Notes: generated from the letters alone by a model not told the origin. A DNA stretch of 6,826 bases from CAXQZU01 sp964228555 (GCA_964228555.1 CAXQZU010000018.1:1-6826); one strand, 5' to 3'; counted from the first letter of the stretch, positions 1-6,680 are shown. A program made the numbers and translations.

Positions 1-1587
1 CGCTTCGGCGTGCGCGGGCCCGCGCCCTTCCTCGCCTCGTGCGTGGAGCCCAACCTGCCCGGCACCTTCGCGGTGGCCTTCGACGTGCACAACCCGCCCA
101 GCAAGGAGATGTTCACGGCCCAGGGCAACTACGAGGACAAGCCCCAGCGCGAGGTGTCGCTGCACTGGGACGGGCGCGAGCGCGCCAAGCGCGTGGCGCC
201 CGTGGAGTTCCGCGGCACGTCCGTTCCGGTGGTGATCACGCTCGAGCAGGTCATCGGCGGCAGCGAGGCCAGCGTCAGCGTGGCGGGCGCGCCGGTGTTC
301 GAGCGCTCCTTCCTGCACGGACTGCATCCCTACGAGCTGCGGCTGGCGCTGGGGGCGGGCACGCGACGTGACACGAGCGGGCCGACCCGCGCGCAGGCCG
401 AGGTGACGGGCGTGGTGCTGGCGCAGGAGCAGGCCGCGCAGCCCGTGCGACCGCCCCTCTCGGTGGAGGTGTTCCACCACGTGCGCACCGACGGCAAGGT
501 GCAGGCGCACCAGCGCACGGTGGACCTGCCGCCCGCGGGCTGGGCGCTCGGCCGCGTGGTGCTCACGCTGGACCTGCACGACGCCGGCGAGGCGTGGGAC
601 GAATGGGACCGCAACGGCGAGATCTCGCTGGTGGAGCCCGACGGGACGCGGCTGGGGCTCGTGCCCTTCATCACCTCGTACCGCACGCCCTGCCACTGGG
701 AGGTGGACGTCACGCACTTCCGCCCGCTGCTGGCGGGCACGCGCACGCTGGAGGTGGCCGCCGGCACGAGCTTCTACAAGGGCCGCGGCTACCTGATGAG
801 CGTGCGGCTGGACTTCCACCACGGCACGGCCGCGCTGGAGCCGGTGCGCGCCACGCCGCTCTGGCACGGCACGGCCCACTACCGCTCCCACGCCAACCAC
901 TTCCGTGACTTCTACGCCCCGCGCACGCTGGCGCTCCAGGAGGGCACGCGTGCGGCGCGCCTGTGGATGACCACCACCGGCCACTCGCAGGTGGGCGAGT
1001 TCACGCCGGCGCAGCGCACGCTGGTGGTGCAGTCCGGCGAGCGCACGCAGGAGGTCCCCCACCGCCTCTGGAAGGATGACGTGTACCTGAACGCCAACCG
1101 CCCGCAGCACGGCACCTGGCAGTTCGCGCGCGCCGGCTGGGCGCCGGGCGACGTCGTGGAGCCGTGGTGGGTGGACCTCACGCCGTGGCTGGTGGCCGGG
1201 CAGCCCCTCACGCTGGACCTGCGCCCGCAGCCCTACGCCTTCGCCCCCGGCGAGGAGGCGCCCAGCGAGGCGCAGTGCGCGGAGGCCACGCACGTGGTGC
1301 GCTCGTGGCTGGTGGAGTACGCCGCGCCGGCGGGGCGCATGCCTGCGCCCACGCTGCGCCTGCTGGACGTGGTGAAGGACGGCGTGGCCGCCACCGCCGG
1401 CCTGCGCGCCGGCGACTGGCTGGCCACGTACGACGGCGCGCCGATCGACACCGTGGACGCCCTGCGCGCTGCCATCGCGGGGGCGCAAGGCAAGGAGCGC
1501 GTCGCCGTGGCCGTGTTCCGCGGCAGCGAGCGCCTCGAGGTGCAGGTACCGCCCGGGCGGCTGGGCGTGTCGCTGGGCGGACGCTAG
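1..1587 (+). CDS. PNGase F-like protein with N-terminal lectin-like domain and C-terminal PDZ domain (5' partial)
   Basis: The frame is open from base 1, so the start, and any signal peptide, lies outside the window; the GTG at 10 is not a convincing start. Three parts are visible. Positions 1-430 resemble a concanavalin-A/LamG-type jelly roll (AFDVHNPP, REVSLHWDG motifs); this is the least certain part. Positions 460-1240 match both halves of Flavobacterium PNGase F, which cleaves N-glycans from asparagine: WDEWDR, PFITSYR, EVDVTHFRPLL, YKGRGY and RAGWAPGD all have direct counterparts. By hand alignment with mature PNGase F, Asp60 (607-609), Arg61, Glu206 (997-999) and Arg248 (1129-1131) are kept. 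Glu118 is Gly (763-765), Trp120 is Ser, and the cysteines of the three disulfides that I could align are replaced. Positions 1351-1575 are a PDZ domain (GLRAGDWLATYDG). Deglycosylation is therefore possible but unproven; a glycan-binding or altered-substrate role is an alternative. The TAG stop overlaps that of msrA on the other strand. Confidence 0.85.
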   Translation, partial: RFGVRGPAPFLASCVEPNLPGTFAVAFDVHNPPSKEMFTAQGNYEDKPQREVSLHWDGRERAKRVAPVEFRGTSVPVVITLEQVIGGSEASVSVAGAPVFERSFLHGLHPYELRLALGAGTRRDTSGPTRAQAEVTGVVLAQEQAAQPVRPPLSVEVFHHVRTDGKVQAHQRTVDLPPAGWALGRVVLTLDLHDAGEAWDEWDRNGEISLVEPDGTRLGLVPFITSYRTPCHWEVDVTHFRPLLAGTRTLEVAAGTSFYKGRGYLMSVRLDFHHGTAALEPVRATPLWHGTAHYRSHANHFRDFYAPRTLALQEGTRAARLWMTTTGHSQVGEFTPAQRTLVVQSGERTQEVPHRLWKDDVYLNANRPQHGTWQFARAGWAPGDVVEPWWVDLTPWLVAGQPLTLDLRPQPYAFAPGEEAPSEAQCAEATHVVRSWLVEYAAPAGRMPAPTLRLLDVVKDGVAATAGLRAGDWLATYDGAPIDTVDALRAAIAGAQGKERVAVAVFRGSERLEVQVPPGRLGVSLGGR

Positions 1588-2408
1588 CGAGCGCCGGCGG
1601 GCGCAGGGCCCGGGTCGCTGCGCTTGAGCAGGCCCCCGAAGGCCTTCTCGAACTTGTCCACCTTGGGCGCCACCACCGCACGGCAGTAGCCCTGCGCGGG
1701 GTTGCGGGCGAAGTAGTCGCGGTGGTACTCCTCGGCCGCGAAGAAGGTGGTGTAGGGCACCACCTCCGTCACGACCGGGTCGGCGTAGGCGCCCAGCGCG
1801 GAGAGCTGGGCGATCGCCTCGCGGGCCAGGCGCTCCTGCTCGGCGTCGTGGAACAGCACGATGGACCGGTACTGCGTGCCCTCGTCGTAGCCCTGCCGGT
1901 TGAGCGTCGTGGGATCGTGCGTCTGGAAGTGCACCTTGAGCAGCGTGGCGAAGTCGATGCGCCGCGGGTCGTAGCGCACCTGGATCACCTCGGCGTGTCC
2001 CGTCGTGCCCGCGCACACCTCCTCGTAGGTGGGATCGGGGTCGTGCCCGCCCGCATAGCCACTCATCACGGCCAGCACGCCCTCCAGCCGCAGGAACACC
2101 GCCTCGGTGCACCAGAAGCAGCCGCCCCCGAAGGTGGCCAGGGCCTCGGCGGGCAGGTCCTTCGTCGGGCTCCCGGCGGCAGGGGTGTTCTTCACGGGCT
2201 CCTCCAGCAAGGTGGACACGGGACGACCGCAGCCCGCCACCAGGCCGGCCAGCAGCACGCCCAGGCTGAGCAGGGCACGCCGCACCCCCCGCCCGCTGCG
2301 GGGCCGGGCCGGGCTCCCCCCGGCGCCCGGCTCGCCGGGAGCGCCCGGCGCCGCGCAAGGTGCGGGGGGCAGGGCAGGGGCCGCGGAGGGGGCAGGCGCG
2401 AAAGGCAT
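1584..2408 (-). CDS. msrA: Peptide-methionine (S)-S-oxide reductase MsrA, lipoprotein form
   Basis: MsrA reduces the S-epimer of methionine sulfoxide in oxidised proteins. The catalytic domain is complete: GGGCFWC with the nucleophilic Cys at 2118-2120, SGYAGG, PTYEEVCAGTTGHAEV, GTQYRS, EEYHRDYFARNP, then GYCRAVVAPKVDKF with a likely resolving Cys. The second Cys of GCFWC (2109-2111) is an extra candidate redox residue. Ahead of the domain lies RRALLSLGVLLAGLVAGC, a lipoprotein signal with the lipobox Cys at 2229-2231, so the enzyme should be membrane-anchored outside the cytoplasm. The start is uncertain. The ATG at 2408 puts about 41 Pro/Ala/Gly-rich residues before the signal and the Cys at residue 60. 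A GTG at 2283-2285 would put the Cys at residue 19, a normal lipoprotein length, and is the better biological start. Neither has a strong Shine-Dalgarno. The gene is divergent from FAS1-SOUL and converges on the PNGase-like gene. Confidence 0.94.
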   Translation of the reverse strand: MPFAPAPSAAPALPPAPCAAPGAPGEPGAGGSPARPRSGRGVRRALLSLGVLLAGLVAGCGRPVSTLLEEPVKNTPAAGSPTKDLPAEALATFGGGCFWCTEAVFLRLEGVLAVMSGYAGGHDPDPTYEEVCAGTTGHAEVIQVRYDPRRIDFATLLKVHFQTHDPTTLNRQGYDEGTQYRSIVLFHDAEQERLAREAIAQLSALGAYADPVVTEVVPYTTFFAAEEYHRDYFARNPAQGYCRAVVAPKVDKFEKAFGGLLKRSDPGPAPAGAR

Positions 2409-2440
2409 GGCAGGAGGCTACCCGCAGCCCGGGGGAGGGG

Positions 2441-2470
2441 GGTCATTTTGTCTAGGTATTTACTTTGACA
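2441..2470. promoter_or_regulatory. AT-rich divergent spacer with imperfect dyad and a TTGACA box
   Basis: The spacer between msrA and FAS1-SOUL (2409-2500) contains an AT-rich island that stands out in this GC-rich window. Positions 2449-2470 form an imperfect inverted repeat: outer arms TGTC/GACA and inner GTA/TAC, with 8 of 11 positions complementary. The right arm contains a perfect TTGACA (2465-2470), a sigma70-type -35 on the + strand, but 17 bases downstream is GCATGC, not a -10. The site could be an operator or promoter for either or both genes. This is inference from base composition and symmetry alone. Confidence 0.35.
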
Positions 2471-2500
2471 CATCCCCTCGCTCTCGGGCATGCTCCCGGC

Positions 2501-3754
2501 ATGAAGTACTCCCTCTGCCTCTGCGTCCTCGCCCTCTCCCTCGCCTTCGGCGCCGCGCGCCAGGAGGCTGCCGGCGGCCCTGCCGCCAAGACCATCGCCG
2601 AGGTGGCCGCCTCCGACGGCCGCTTCTCCACCCTGCTGGCGGCCGTGAAGGCCGCCGACCTCGTGCCGGCCCTGGCGGGCCCGGGCCCGCTGACCGTGTT
2701 CGCGCCCACGGACGCCGCCTTCAAGGCGCTGCCCGAGGGCGTGGTGGCCGGCCTGCTCAAGCCCGAGGCGCGTGGCGACCTGATGCGCTTGCTCACCTAC
2801 CACGTGGTGCAGGGCAAGGTGCTGAGCAGCGACCTGCTCAAGGCCAGCAGCGCCCCCACGCTGGCGGGGCCCAGCGTGTCCTTCGGCCTGCGCGTGGGCA
2901 ACGCCAACGTGATCCAGGCGGACGTGGTGTGCAGCAACGGCGTGATCCACGTGATCGACGCGGTGCTGCTGCCGCCCGCCGAGGCCCCGCGGACGGCCAT
3001 GGCCGCGCACGGCGGCTCGGCTGGCGATGCGATCCGCGCCGCCATCGACGTGGGCGCCCCGGCCTACAACCGTGGCGACATCGAGGGCTGCGCCTCGATC
3101 TACGCCGACACTGCCCGGCGCATGCTCGCCACGGACGGCACGCTGGGCGAGATGCATGCGCTGGAGCTGGCCGACGTGCTGGCCACGCGCCATGACAGCG
3201 CCGACGCTCAGGCCTGGGCGCTGCGCCGCACCTTCGACCGCGTGCTGGCCGACGAGGGCTTCCGCGCGCGCATGGAGGCCGAGTTGCCCGCCGGCTTCCC
3301 CGGCCCCGGCCCCGTGGGCCGCGTGGTGATGAAGCAGTATCCGGGCTACCGCGCAGCGCGCGCGCAGGGCGGCCAGTCGTCCTTCTGGACGCTGTTCCAG
3401 CACATCCAGAGCAACGACGTGAAGATGACGACGCCCGTGGAGATGACCATGGACGAGCAGATGCGCTCGATGGACATGGCCTTCCTCTACGAGCGCCCGG
3501 AGCAGGGTGCGGCAGGCACGCAGGGCCGCGTGGCCGTGGTCGACCTCCCGCCGCTTCAGGTGCTGAGCATCGGCATCCGCGGCGACACCAGCCGGGCCAA
3601 CCTCGAGATGGCCCGCAAGGCCCTCGAGCAGCGCCTGGCCAAGGAGGGCCTCGTGGCCGCCGGCCCCTACCGCCAGCTGGGCTACAACAGCCCGATGGTG
3701 CCCTCCGCGCAGCGCTTCTGGGAGCTGCAGGTGCCGGTGCAGGCCTCGCGCTAG
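2501..3754 (+). CDS. Exported fasciclin (FAS1) - SOUL heme-binding fusion protein
   Basis: The ATG at 2501 gives a 417-residue protein with an export signal at once (MKYSLCLCVLALSLAFGA, cleavage near residues 17-19); an in-frame TTG at 2465 would bury it. Residues 30-159 are a FAS1 domain, a beta-rich fold often used in adhesion: TVFAPTDAAFKALP (H1-like), LTYHVVQGKV, and NGVIHVIDAVLLPP (H2-like). Residues 160-272 form a segment I do not recognise, predicted mostly helical, with an AYNRGDIEGCASIYADTARRML stretch. Residues 275-415 are a SOUL/HBP domain, the family of heme- and tetrapyrrole-binding proteins: KQYPGYR, FWTLFQHIQSNDVKMTTPVEM (KMTTPVEM at 308-315) and GYNSPMVPSAQRFWELQVPV (from 394). 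Heme binding is known for family members but no ligand residue can be assigned here. It likely acts outside the cytoplasmic membrane. No Shine-Dalgarno is seen. The divergent neighbour is a lipid-anchored MsrA, which suggests, but does not prove, a shared response to oxidative or heme stress. Confidence 0.9.
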   Translation: MKYSLCLCVLALSLAFGAARQEAAGGPAAKTIAEVAASDGRFSTLLAAVKAADLVPALAGPGPLTVFAPTDAAFKALPEGVVAGLLKPEARGDLMRLLTYHVVQGKVLSSDLLKASSAPTLAGPSVSFGLRVGNANVIQADVVCSNGVIHVIDAVLLPPAEAPRTAMAAHGGSAGDAIRAAIDVGAPAYNRGDIEGCASIYADTARRMLATDGTLGEMHALELADVLATRHDSADAQAWALRRTFDRVLADEGFRARMEAELPAGFPGPGPVGRVVMKQYPGYRAARAQGGQSSFWTLFQHIQSNDVKMTTPVEMTMDEQMRSMDMAFLYERPEQGAAGTQGRVAVVDLPPLQVLSIGIRGDTSRANLEMARKALEQRLAKEGLVAAGPYRQLGYNSPMVPSAQRFWELQVPVQASR

Positions 3755-3779
3755 GCACGCCCTCCCCGATCCTTCTCGC

Positions 3780-3821
3780 GCGCCCGCGCGGCGTGGCCCA
3801 CACGGCCCGCCGCGCGGGCGC
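3780..3821 (+). terminator. Strong GC hairpin downstream of FAS1-SOUL, possible terminator
   Basis: A perfect 14-bp inverted repeat (GCGCCCGCGCGGCG at 3780-3793, complement at 3808-3821) encloses a second 4-bp GGCC/GGCC stem (3795-3798, 3804-3807) with loop CACAC and one bulged T at 3794. It lies 26 bases after the FAS1-SOUL stop and 56 before the DUF3095 start. The following bases (CTTCGT) are not a U-tract, so it is a terminator only in the loose sense used for GC-rich genomes. It could instead be a transcript-stabilising structure. Confidence 0.5.
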
Positions 3822-3877
3822 CTTCGTAGCCGGGCTGCGCTTGCCTGCGCGCCGCTGGACGGGCACGCTAGGCCGTG

Positions 3878-5074
3878 ATGGACGCCACGCCGCCGCTCGC
3901 GTCGCCCGCCGCCGGGGCCGGCTTCTACCGGGACCTGCCTGCGCAACCGCGCTTCGAGGCCTTGGCCGGCCGCGACGGATACGCGCGCGTGCCCCCCGAC
4001 TGGCATGTGGTGCTCACCGACGTGCGCGACAGCACGCACGCAATCGGTGCCGGGCACTACAAGGACGTGAACACGCTGGGCGCCGCCTCCATCGTGGCCG
4101 CGCGGCGCGTGCTGGGCGTGCTGGAGTTCCCCTTCGCCTTCGGCGGCGACGGTGCCACGCTGCTGGTGCCGGGCGCGCAGGCGCCCGCCGTGCTGGAAGC
4201 CCTGCGGGGCCTGCGTGGGCTGGCCGCGGCACGCTTCGGCCTGGACCTGCGCGTGGGCAGCGTGGCCGTGGCCGACCTCGAGGCCGCGGGAGCCCACGTC
4301 GAGGTGGCCAAGCACGCCGTGTCGCCGCACTGCGTGGTGGCCTCGCTGCGCGGCGAGGGATTGCGCCTCGCAGAGGAACGCATCAAGGCCGCCCACCCCG
4401 ACGATGCCCTGCCGCAACGCGAGCCCGACCTCGCCGGCCTCTCCTGCCGCTGGAAGCCCTTCCGCAGCCGCCGCGGCACGGTGCTGACGCTGATCGTGGA
4501 GGCCCGCCGCGATGCGCCGGACGGCGACGACACGGCCTCACGCACCTTCGCGCGCGTGCTGCGGGGCCTGGAGGCCATCCTGCCCGAGGGCCTCGCCCAC
4601 GCCAACCCGGCCGGGGCAGGCCTCGAGGGCTACCGCAGCCTGCGCGAGAACCTGCGCACCGAGCGCCGCCTGCAGCGCAGCGTCCTCTCCCTCTCGTTCC
4701 TCAAGCGCCTGCTGGAGACCACGCTGGCCACCTTCGCCTTCGCAGGCTTCCTGCCGGTGCCGGCGCTACGGCGCTACCGCCGGGACACCGCAGCCCACTG
4801 CGACTACCGAAAGTTCGACCGCTCGCTGCGCGCCGTGATCGACTGCACCCCCGCGGAGGCCGACGCCATCGAGCGCATGCTCGCCCGCGAGCACGCCTCT
4901 GGCGCACTGCACTACGGCCTGCACGCCTCCGGCGAGGCCCTCATGACCTGCCTCGTCGAAGGCCTCGCCCCCGGCCAGCACCTGCACTTCATCGACGGCG
5001 CCGGCGGCGGCTACGCCCTCGCCGCGGCGCGCCTCAAGGCGCAGGGCATGGCCTCACCCGCCGCGCGGAGCTAG
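3878..5074 (+). CDS. DUF3095 family protein (cyclase-like N-terminal signature)
   Basis: The 398-residue protein matches DUF3095 from end to end and is of normal family length. The N-terminus carries the family opening FYRDLPAQPRFEAL, then PPDWHVVLTDVRDSTHAIGA (Asp48, Asp51), HYKDVNTLGAASI and FAFGGDGATLLVPG (residues 86-99). The DxxxST plus GGDG arrangement resembles the metal- and nucleotide-binding elements of class III cyclases and GGDEF domains, so a nucleotide-linked role is plausible; no activity is established that I know of. The C-terminal part has the other family blocks: CDYRKFDRSLRAVIDCT, LHYGLHASGEALMTCLV and HFIDGAGGGYALAAARLK. No signal peptide or membrane segment is evident, so it should be cytoplasmic. 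GTG at 3875 is directly before the chosen ATG at 3878 and is an equal alternative; a Shine-Dalgarno is not convincing for either. A strong hairpin separates it from the upstream gene. Its TAG overlaps the stop of the lipoprotein gene on the other strand. Confidence 0.92.
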   Translation: MDATPPLASPAAGAGFYRDLPAQPRFEALAGRDGYARVPPDWHVVLTDVRDSTHAIGAGHYKDVNTLGAASIVAARRVLGVLEFPFAFGGDGATLLVPGAQAPAVLEALRGLRGLAAARFGLDLRVGSVAVADLEAAGAHVEVAKHAVSPHCVVASLRGEGLRLAEERIKAAHPDDALPQREPDLAGLSCRWKPFRSRRGTVLTLIVEARRDAPDGDDTASRTFARVLRGLEAILPEGLAHANPAGAGLEGYRSLRENLRTERRLQRSVLSLSFLKRLLETTLATFAFAGFLPVPALRRYRRDTAAHCDYRKFDRSLRAVIDCTPAEADAIERMLAREHASGALHYGLHASGEALMTCLVEGLAPGQHLHFIDGAGGGYALAAARLKAQGMASPAARS

Positions 5075-6669
5075 GGCGTGGTCTGGTAGACCCGCACGTG
5101 GCCGGCGTTGGTGCCGCCACTGTTGTCGTTCTGGATCGCGCCGCAGGCCACCGTGCGGCCGTCGCCGCTGATCGAGACGGCACCGCCGCTGCGGTCATCG
5201 GCGGCCTCGCCGTCGAGGTCAGCGAAGCGCAGCACCCACGCGGTTCCGTCCCAGTCATAGACGCGCACGGTGCCGGCCGAGGTACCACCGCCGTCGTTCT
5301 CCGGCCAGCCGATGGCCACGGCGGTGCCGTTGTTGCTGAGGCTCACCGACATCTCGTCGAGGTCGGCGTCGCCCGCGGCCTCGCCATCGAGGTCGGCGCC
5401 CACCTGGAACCACGCGGTGCCATTCCACGTGTACACGCGGACCTGGCCCGAGCGCGTGCCCGTGGCGTCGTTGCCGGGGGCGGCGATGGCCAGCATCGTG
5501 CCGTCGCTGGAGAGGCTGACGGCGGCGCCGGACTGGTCGCCGGCGGCCTCGCCCACGATCGCGGAACCACCACGCTGGATCCACGTGACGCCATCCCACA
5601 CGTACACGACGGCATGGCCCGCCGTGCTCCGCTTGGCGCCGTAGGCCAGCACGGTGCCGTCGCTGTTGAGGCTGCTGCTCCAGCCCACCTCCTCGAAGGC
5701 GTTGCCGGCAAAGCCCACGCCCCGCTGGACATGGTTCGAGCCATCCCACGCGTAGACGCGCACGCGCCCGGCATTGCTGCCGCCGTCCTGGTTGTAGATG
5801 GCCCCGACCGCCACCACGGCGCCGTCGTCGCTGATGCTCACCTGCGTGCCGAAGCGATCGCCGGTGGCATCCCCCGCGAGGTCGCTGCCACGCTGGACCC
5901 ACGCCGTGCCGTTCCATGCGTACACGCGCGCAAGGCCCTGCGAGTTGCCGGGCGTGTCCGCGCCCGGCGCGCCGGCCACCAGCACCTGCCCGTTGGCGCT
6001 GAGCGCCACGGAGAAGCCGAAGCCCGCACCGGCCGTGAGCCCGGTGCCATCGATGTCCGCGCCCCGCTGCACCCACGTGGCCGTGCCCGTATCGAACGCC
6101 CACACGCGCACGTGGCCCGCGCTGGGGTTCACGGCGTCGTTCTCCGGGGCACCGATGGCCACGACCAGCCCGTCGTCGCTCAGGCTGGTGGTCCAGCCGC
6201 TCTGGTCGCCGGCCGACTCGCCGTCGATGTCCAGGCCCAGCTGCGCCCACGTCGGCACGGTGAGCAGGCACTCGGCGCTGGTCACCGAGGCGGCCCCCGT
6301 GGCGCTGACCACCACGCGGTAGCTGTCGCCGTCGTCTGTGGCATGGACCAGGCCGGTGAGGGCCAGCAAGGCGCTGGTGCCGCCGGTGGCCACGGCCGTC
6401 CACACGGTGGTGCCTGCCTCCTGCTTCTCCCACTGGTAGGCGAGGGTGCCGGCCGGCGTGACCGAGGCGAGCACGCTGAAGGTGGCCCCGCCCGCTTGCG
6501 CGGTCAGTGCCGTGGGCTGCACCGTGATCGTGATGACGGGCGTGGAGGTGCTGCTGCCCCCGCCGCCACCGCCGCACGCGCCCAGCGCCAAGGCCAGCGA
6601 GGACGCGAGCAGGAGGACCAGCCCCAGCATGCGGGAGGACGGGCAACGAGCGGGACGGGACGCGGGCAT
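5071..6669 (-). CDS. Lipoprotein with Ig-like domain and seven FG-GAP-like repeats
   Basis: The 532-residue protein begins with a lipoprotein signal (hydrophobic LGLVLLLASSLALALGAC; lipobox Cys32 at 6574-6576) followed by a six-Gly linker and Ser/Thr, so it is probably anchored to a membrane and displayed outward. Residues 43-140 look like a bacterial Ig-like domain (TVQPTALTAQAGGATFSV, AYQWEK, DGDSYRVVVS). Residues 141-532 are seven tandem repeats of 50-58 residues with the pattern W-x-Q-x-G-x-D-x-D-G-E-x-A-G-D, SLSxDG, VAIGAPxND, GxVRVYxWDG. Seven such units suggest a seven-bladed beta-propeller, with acidic loops that may bind calcium as in integrin FG-GAP repeats. A role in surface binding or adhesion is inference. 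The ATG at 6669 is supported by GGAG seven bases upstream; an internal ATG at 6630 would give a shorter signal. The gene converges on DUF3095, sharing CTAG at the stops. Confidence 0.9.
   Translation of the reverse strand: MPASRPARCPSSRMLGLVLLLASSLALALGACGGGGGGSSTSTPVITITVQPTALTAQAGGATFSVLASVTPAGTLAYQWEKQEAGTTVWTAVATGGTSALLALTGLVHATDDGDSYRVVVSATGAASVTSAECLLTVPTWAQLGLDIDGESAGDQSGWTTSLSDDGLVVAIGAPENDAVNPSAGHVRVWAFDTGTATWVQRGADIDGTGLTAGAGFGFSVALSANGQVLVAGAPGADTPGNSQGLARVYAWNGTAWVQRGSDLAGDATGDRFGTQVSISDDGAVVAVGAIYNQDGGSNAGRVRVYAWDGSNHVQRGVGFAGNAFEEVGWSSSLNSDGTVLAYGAKRSTAGHAVVYVWDGVTWIQRGGSAIVGEAAGDQSGAAVSLSSDGTMLAIAAPGNDATGTRSGQVRVYTWNGTAWFQVGADLDGEAAGDADLDEMSVSLSNNGTAVAIGWPENDGGGTSAGTVRVYDWDGTAWVLRFADLDGEAADDRSGGAVSISGDGRTVACGAIQNDNSGGTNAGHVRVYQTTP
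5074..6249 (-). repeat. Seven tandem coding repeats (about 150-174 bp each) of the propeller
   Basis: Read on the minus strand, unit boundaries set at the conserved W-x-Q (or equivalent) are: R1 6249-6076, R2 6075-5902, R3 5901-5734, R4 5733-5584, R5 5583-5413, R6 5412-5239, R7 5238-5074. R1, R5, R6 and R7 keep the DGE-x-A-(G/D)-D acidic loop (VGEAAGD in R5). R4 is the most divergent: only 50 residues, His instead of the opening Trp, and the loop reads AGNAFEE. R7 ends at VRVYQTTP, just before the stop, so the last blade lacks the WDG segment. Confidence 0.88.
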
Positions 6670-6676
6670 CGGAGGG

Positions 6677-6680
6677 CTCC
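6677..6680 (-). promoter_or_regulatory. Shine-Dalgarno GGAG of the lipoprotein gene, inside a possible hairpin arm
   Basis: On the minus strand GGAG lies seven bases before the ATG at 6669, the best-placed ribosome-binding site in the window, and it favours that start over the internal ATG at 6630. The motif is part of CCGGAGCC (minus strand, 6682-6675), which is complementary to GGCTCCGG at 6727-6720, so it could be paired in the leader RNA. Confidence 0.5.

Noticed and set aside
1591..1604. Small GCGCC/GGCGC hairpin just after the first gene's stop as a terminator
   Set aside because: A 5-bp stem with no U-tract lying inside the msrA coding region is expected by chance at this GC content.
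2411..2417. CAGGAGG on the plus strand as a ribosome-binding site
   Set aside because: No plausible plus-strand start lies at a suitable distance, and the FAS1-SOUL start is more than 80 bases away.
2431..2442. Purine G-run (five G, A, six G) as a G-quadruplex
   Set aside because: Only two long G-runs are present at this spot, too few for a standard four-run quadruplex of three tetrads.
1164..2468. A 434-codon plus-strand open frame across the end of the PNGase-like gene and msrA
   Set aside because: It is antisense to a clear msrA and out of frame with the PDZ domain; composition is that of a shadow frame.
2465..2493. A full sigma70 promoter from TTGACA
   Set aside because: The -35 box is perfect, but the hexamer 17 bases downstream is GCATGC, with no match to TATAAT, so only a weak regulatory-region call is made.
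2192..4417. A 741-codon open frame on the minus strand across the FAS1-SOUL gene and into DUF3095
   Set aside because: It is antisense to two genes with clear family matches, and its translation is His/Arg/Gly-rich low-complexity sequence typical of a GC-rich shadow frame.
5074..6249. The periodic array as a CRISPR or noncoding repeat
   Set aside because: The period is about 170 bp, there are no unique spacers, and it translates into coherent protein repeats.
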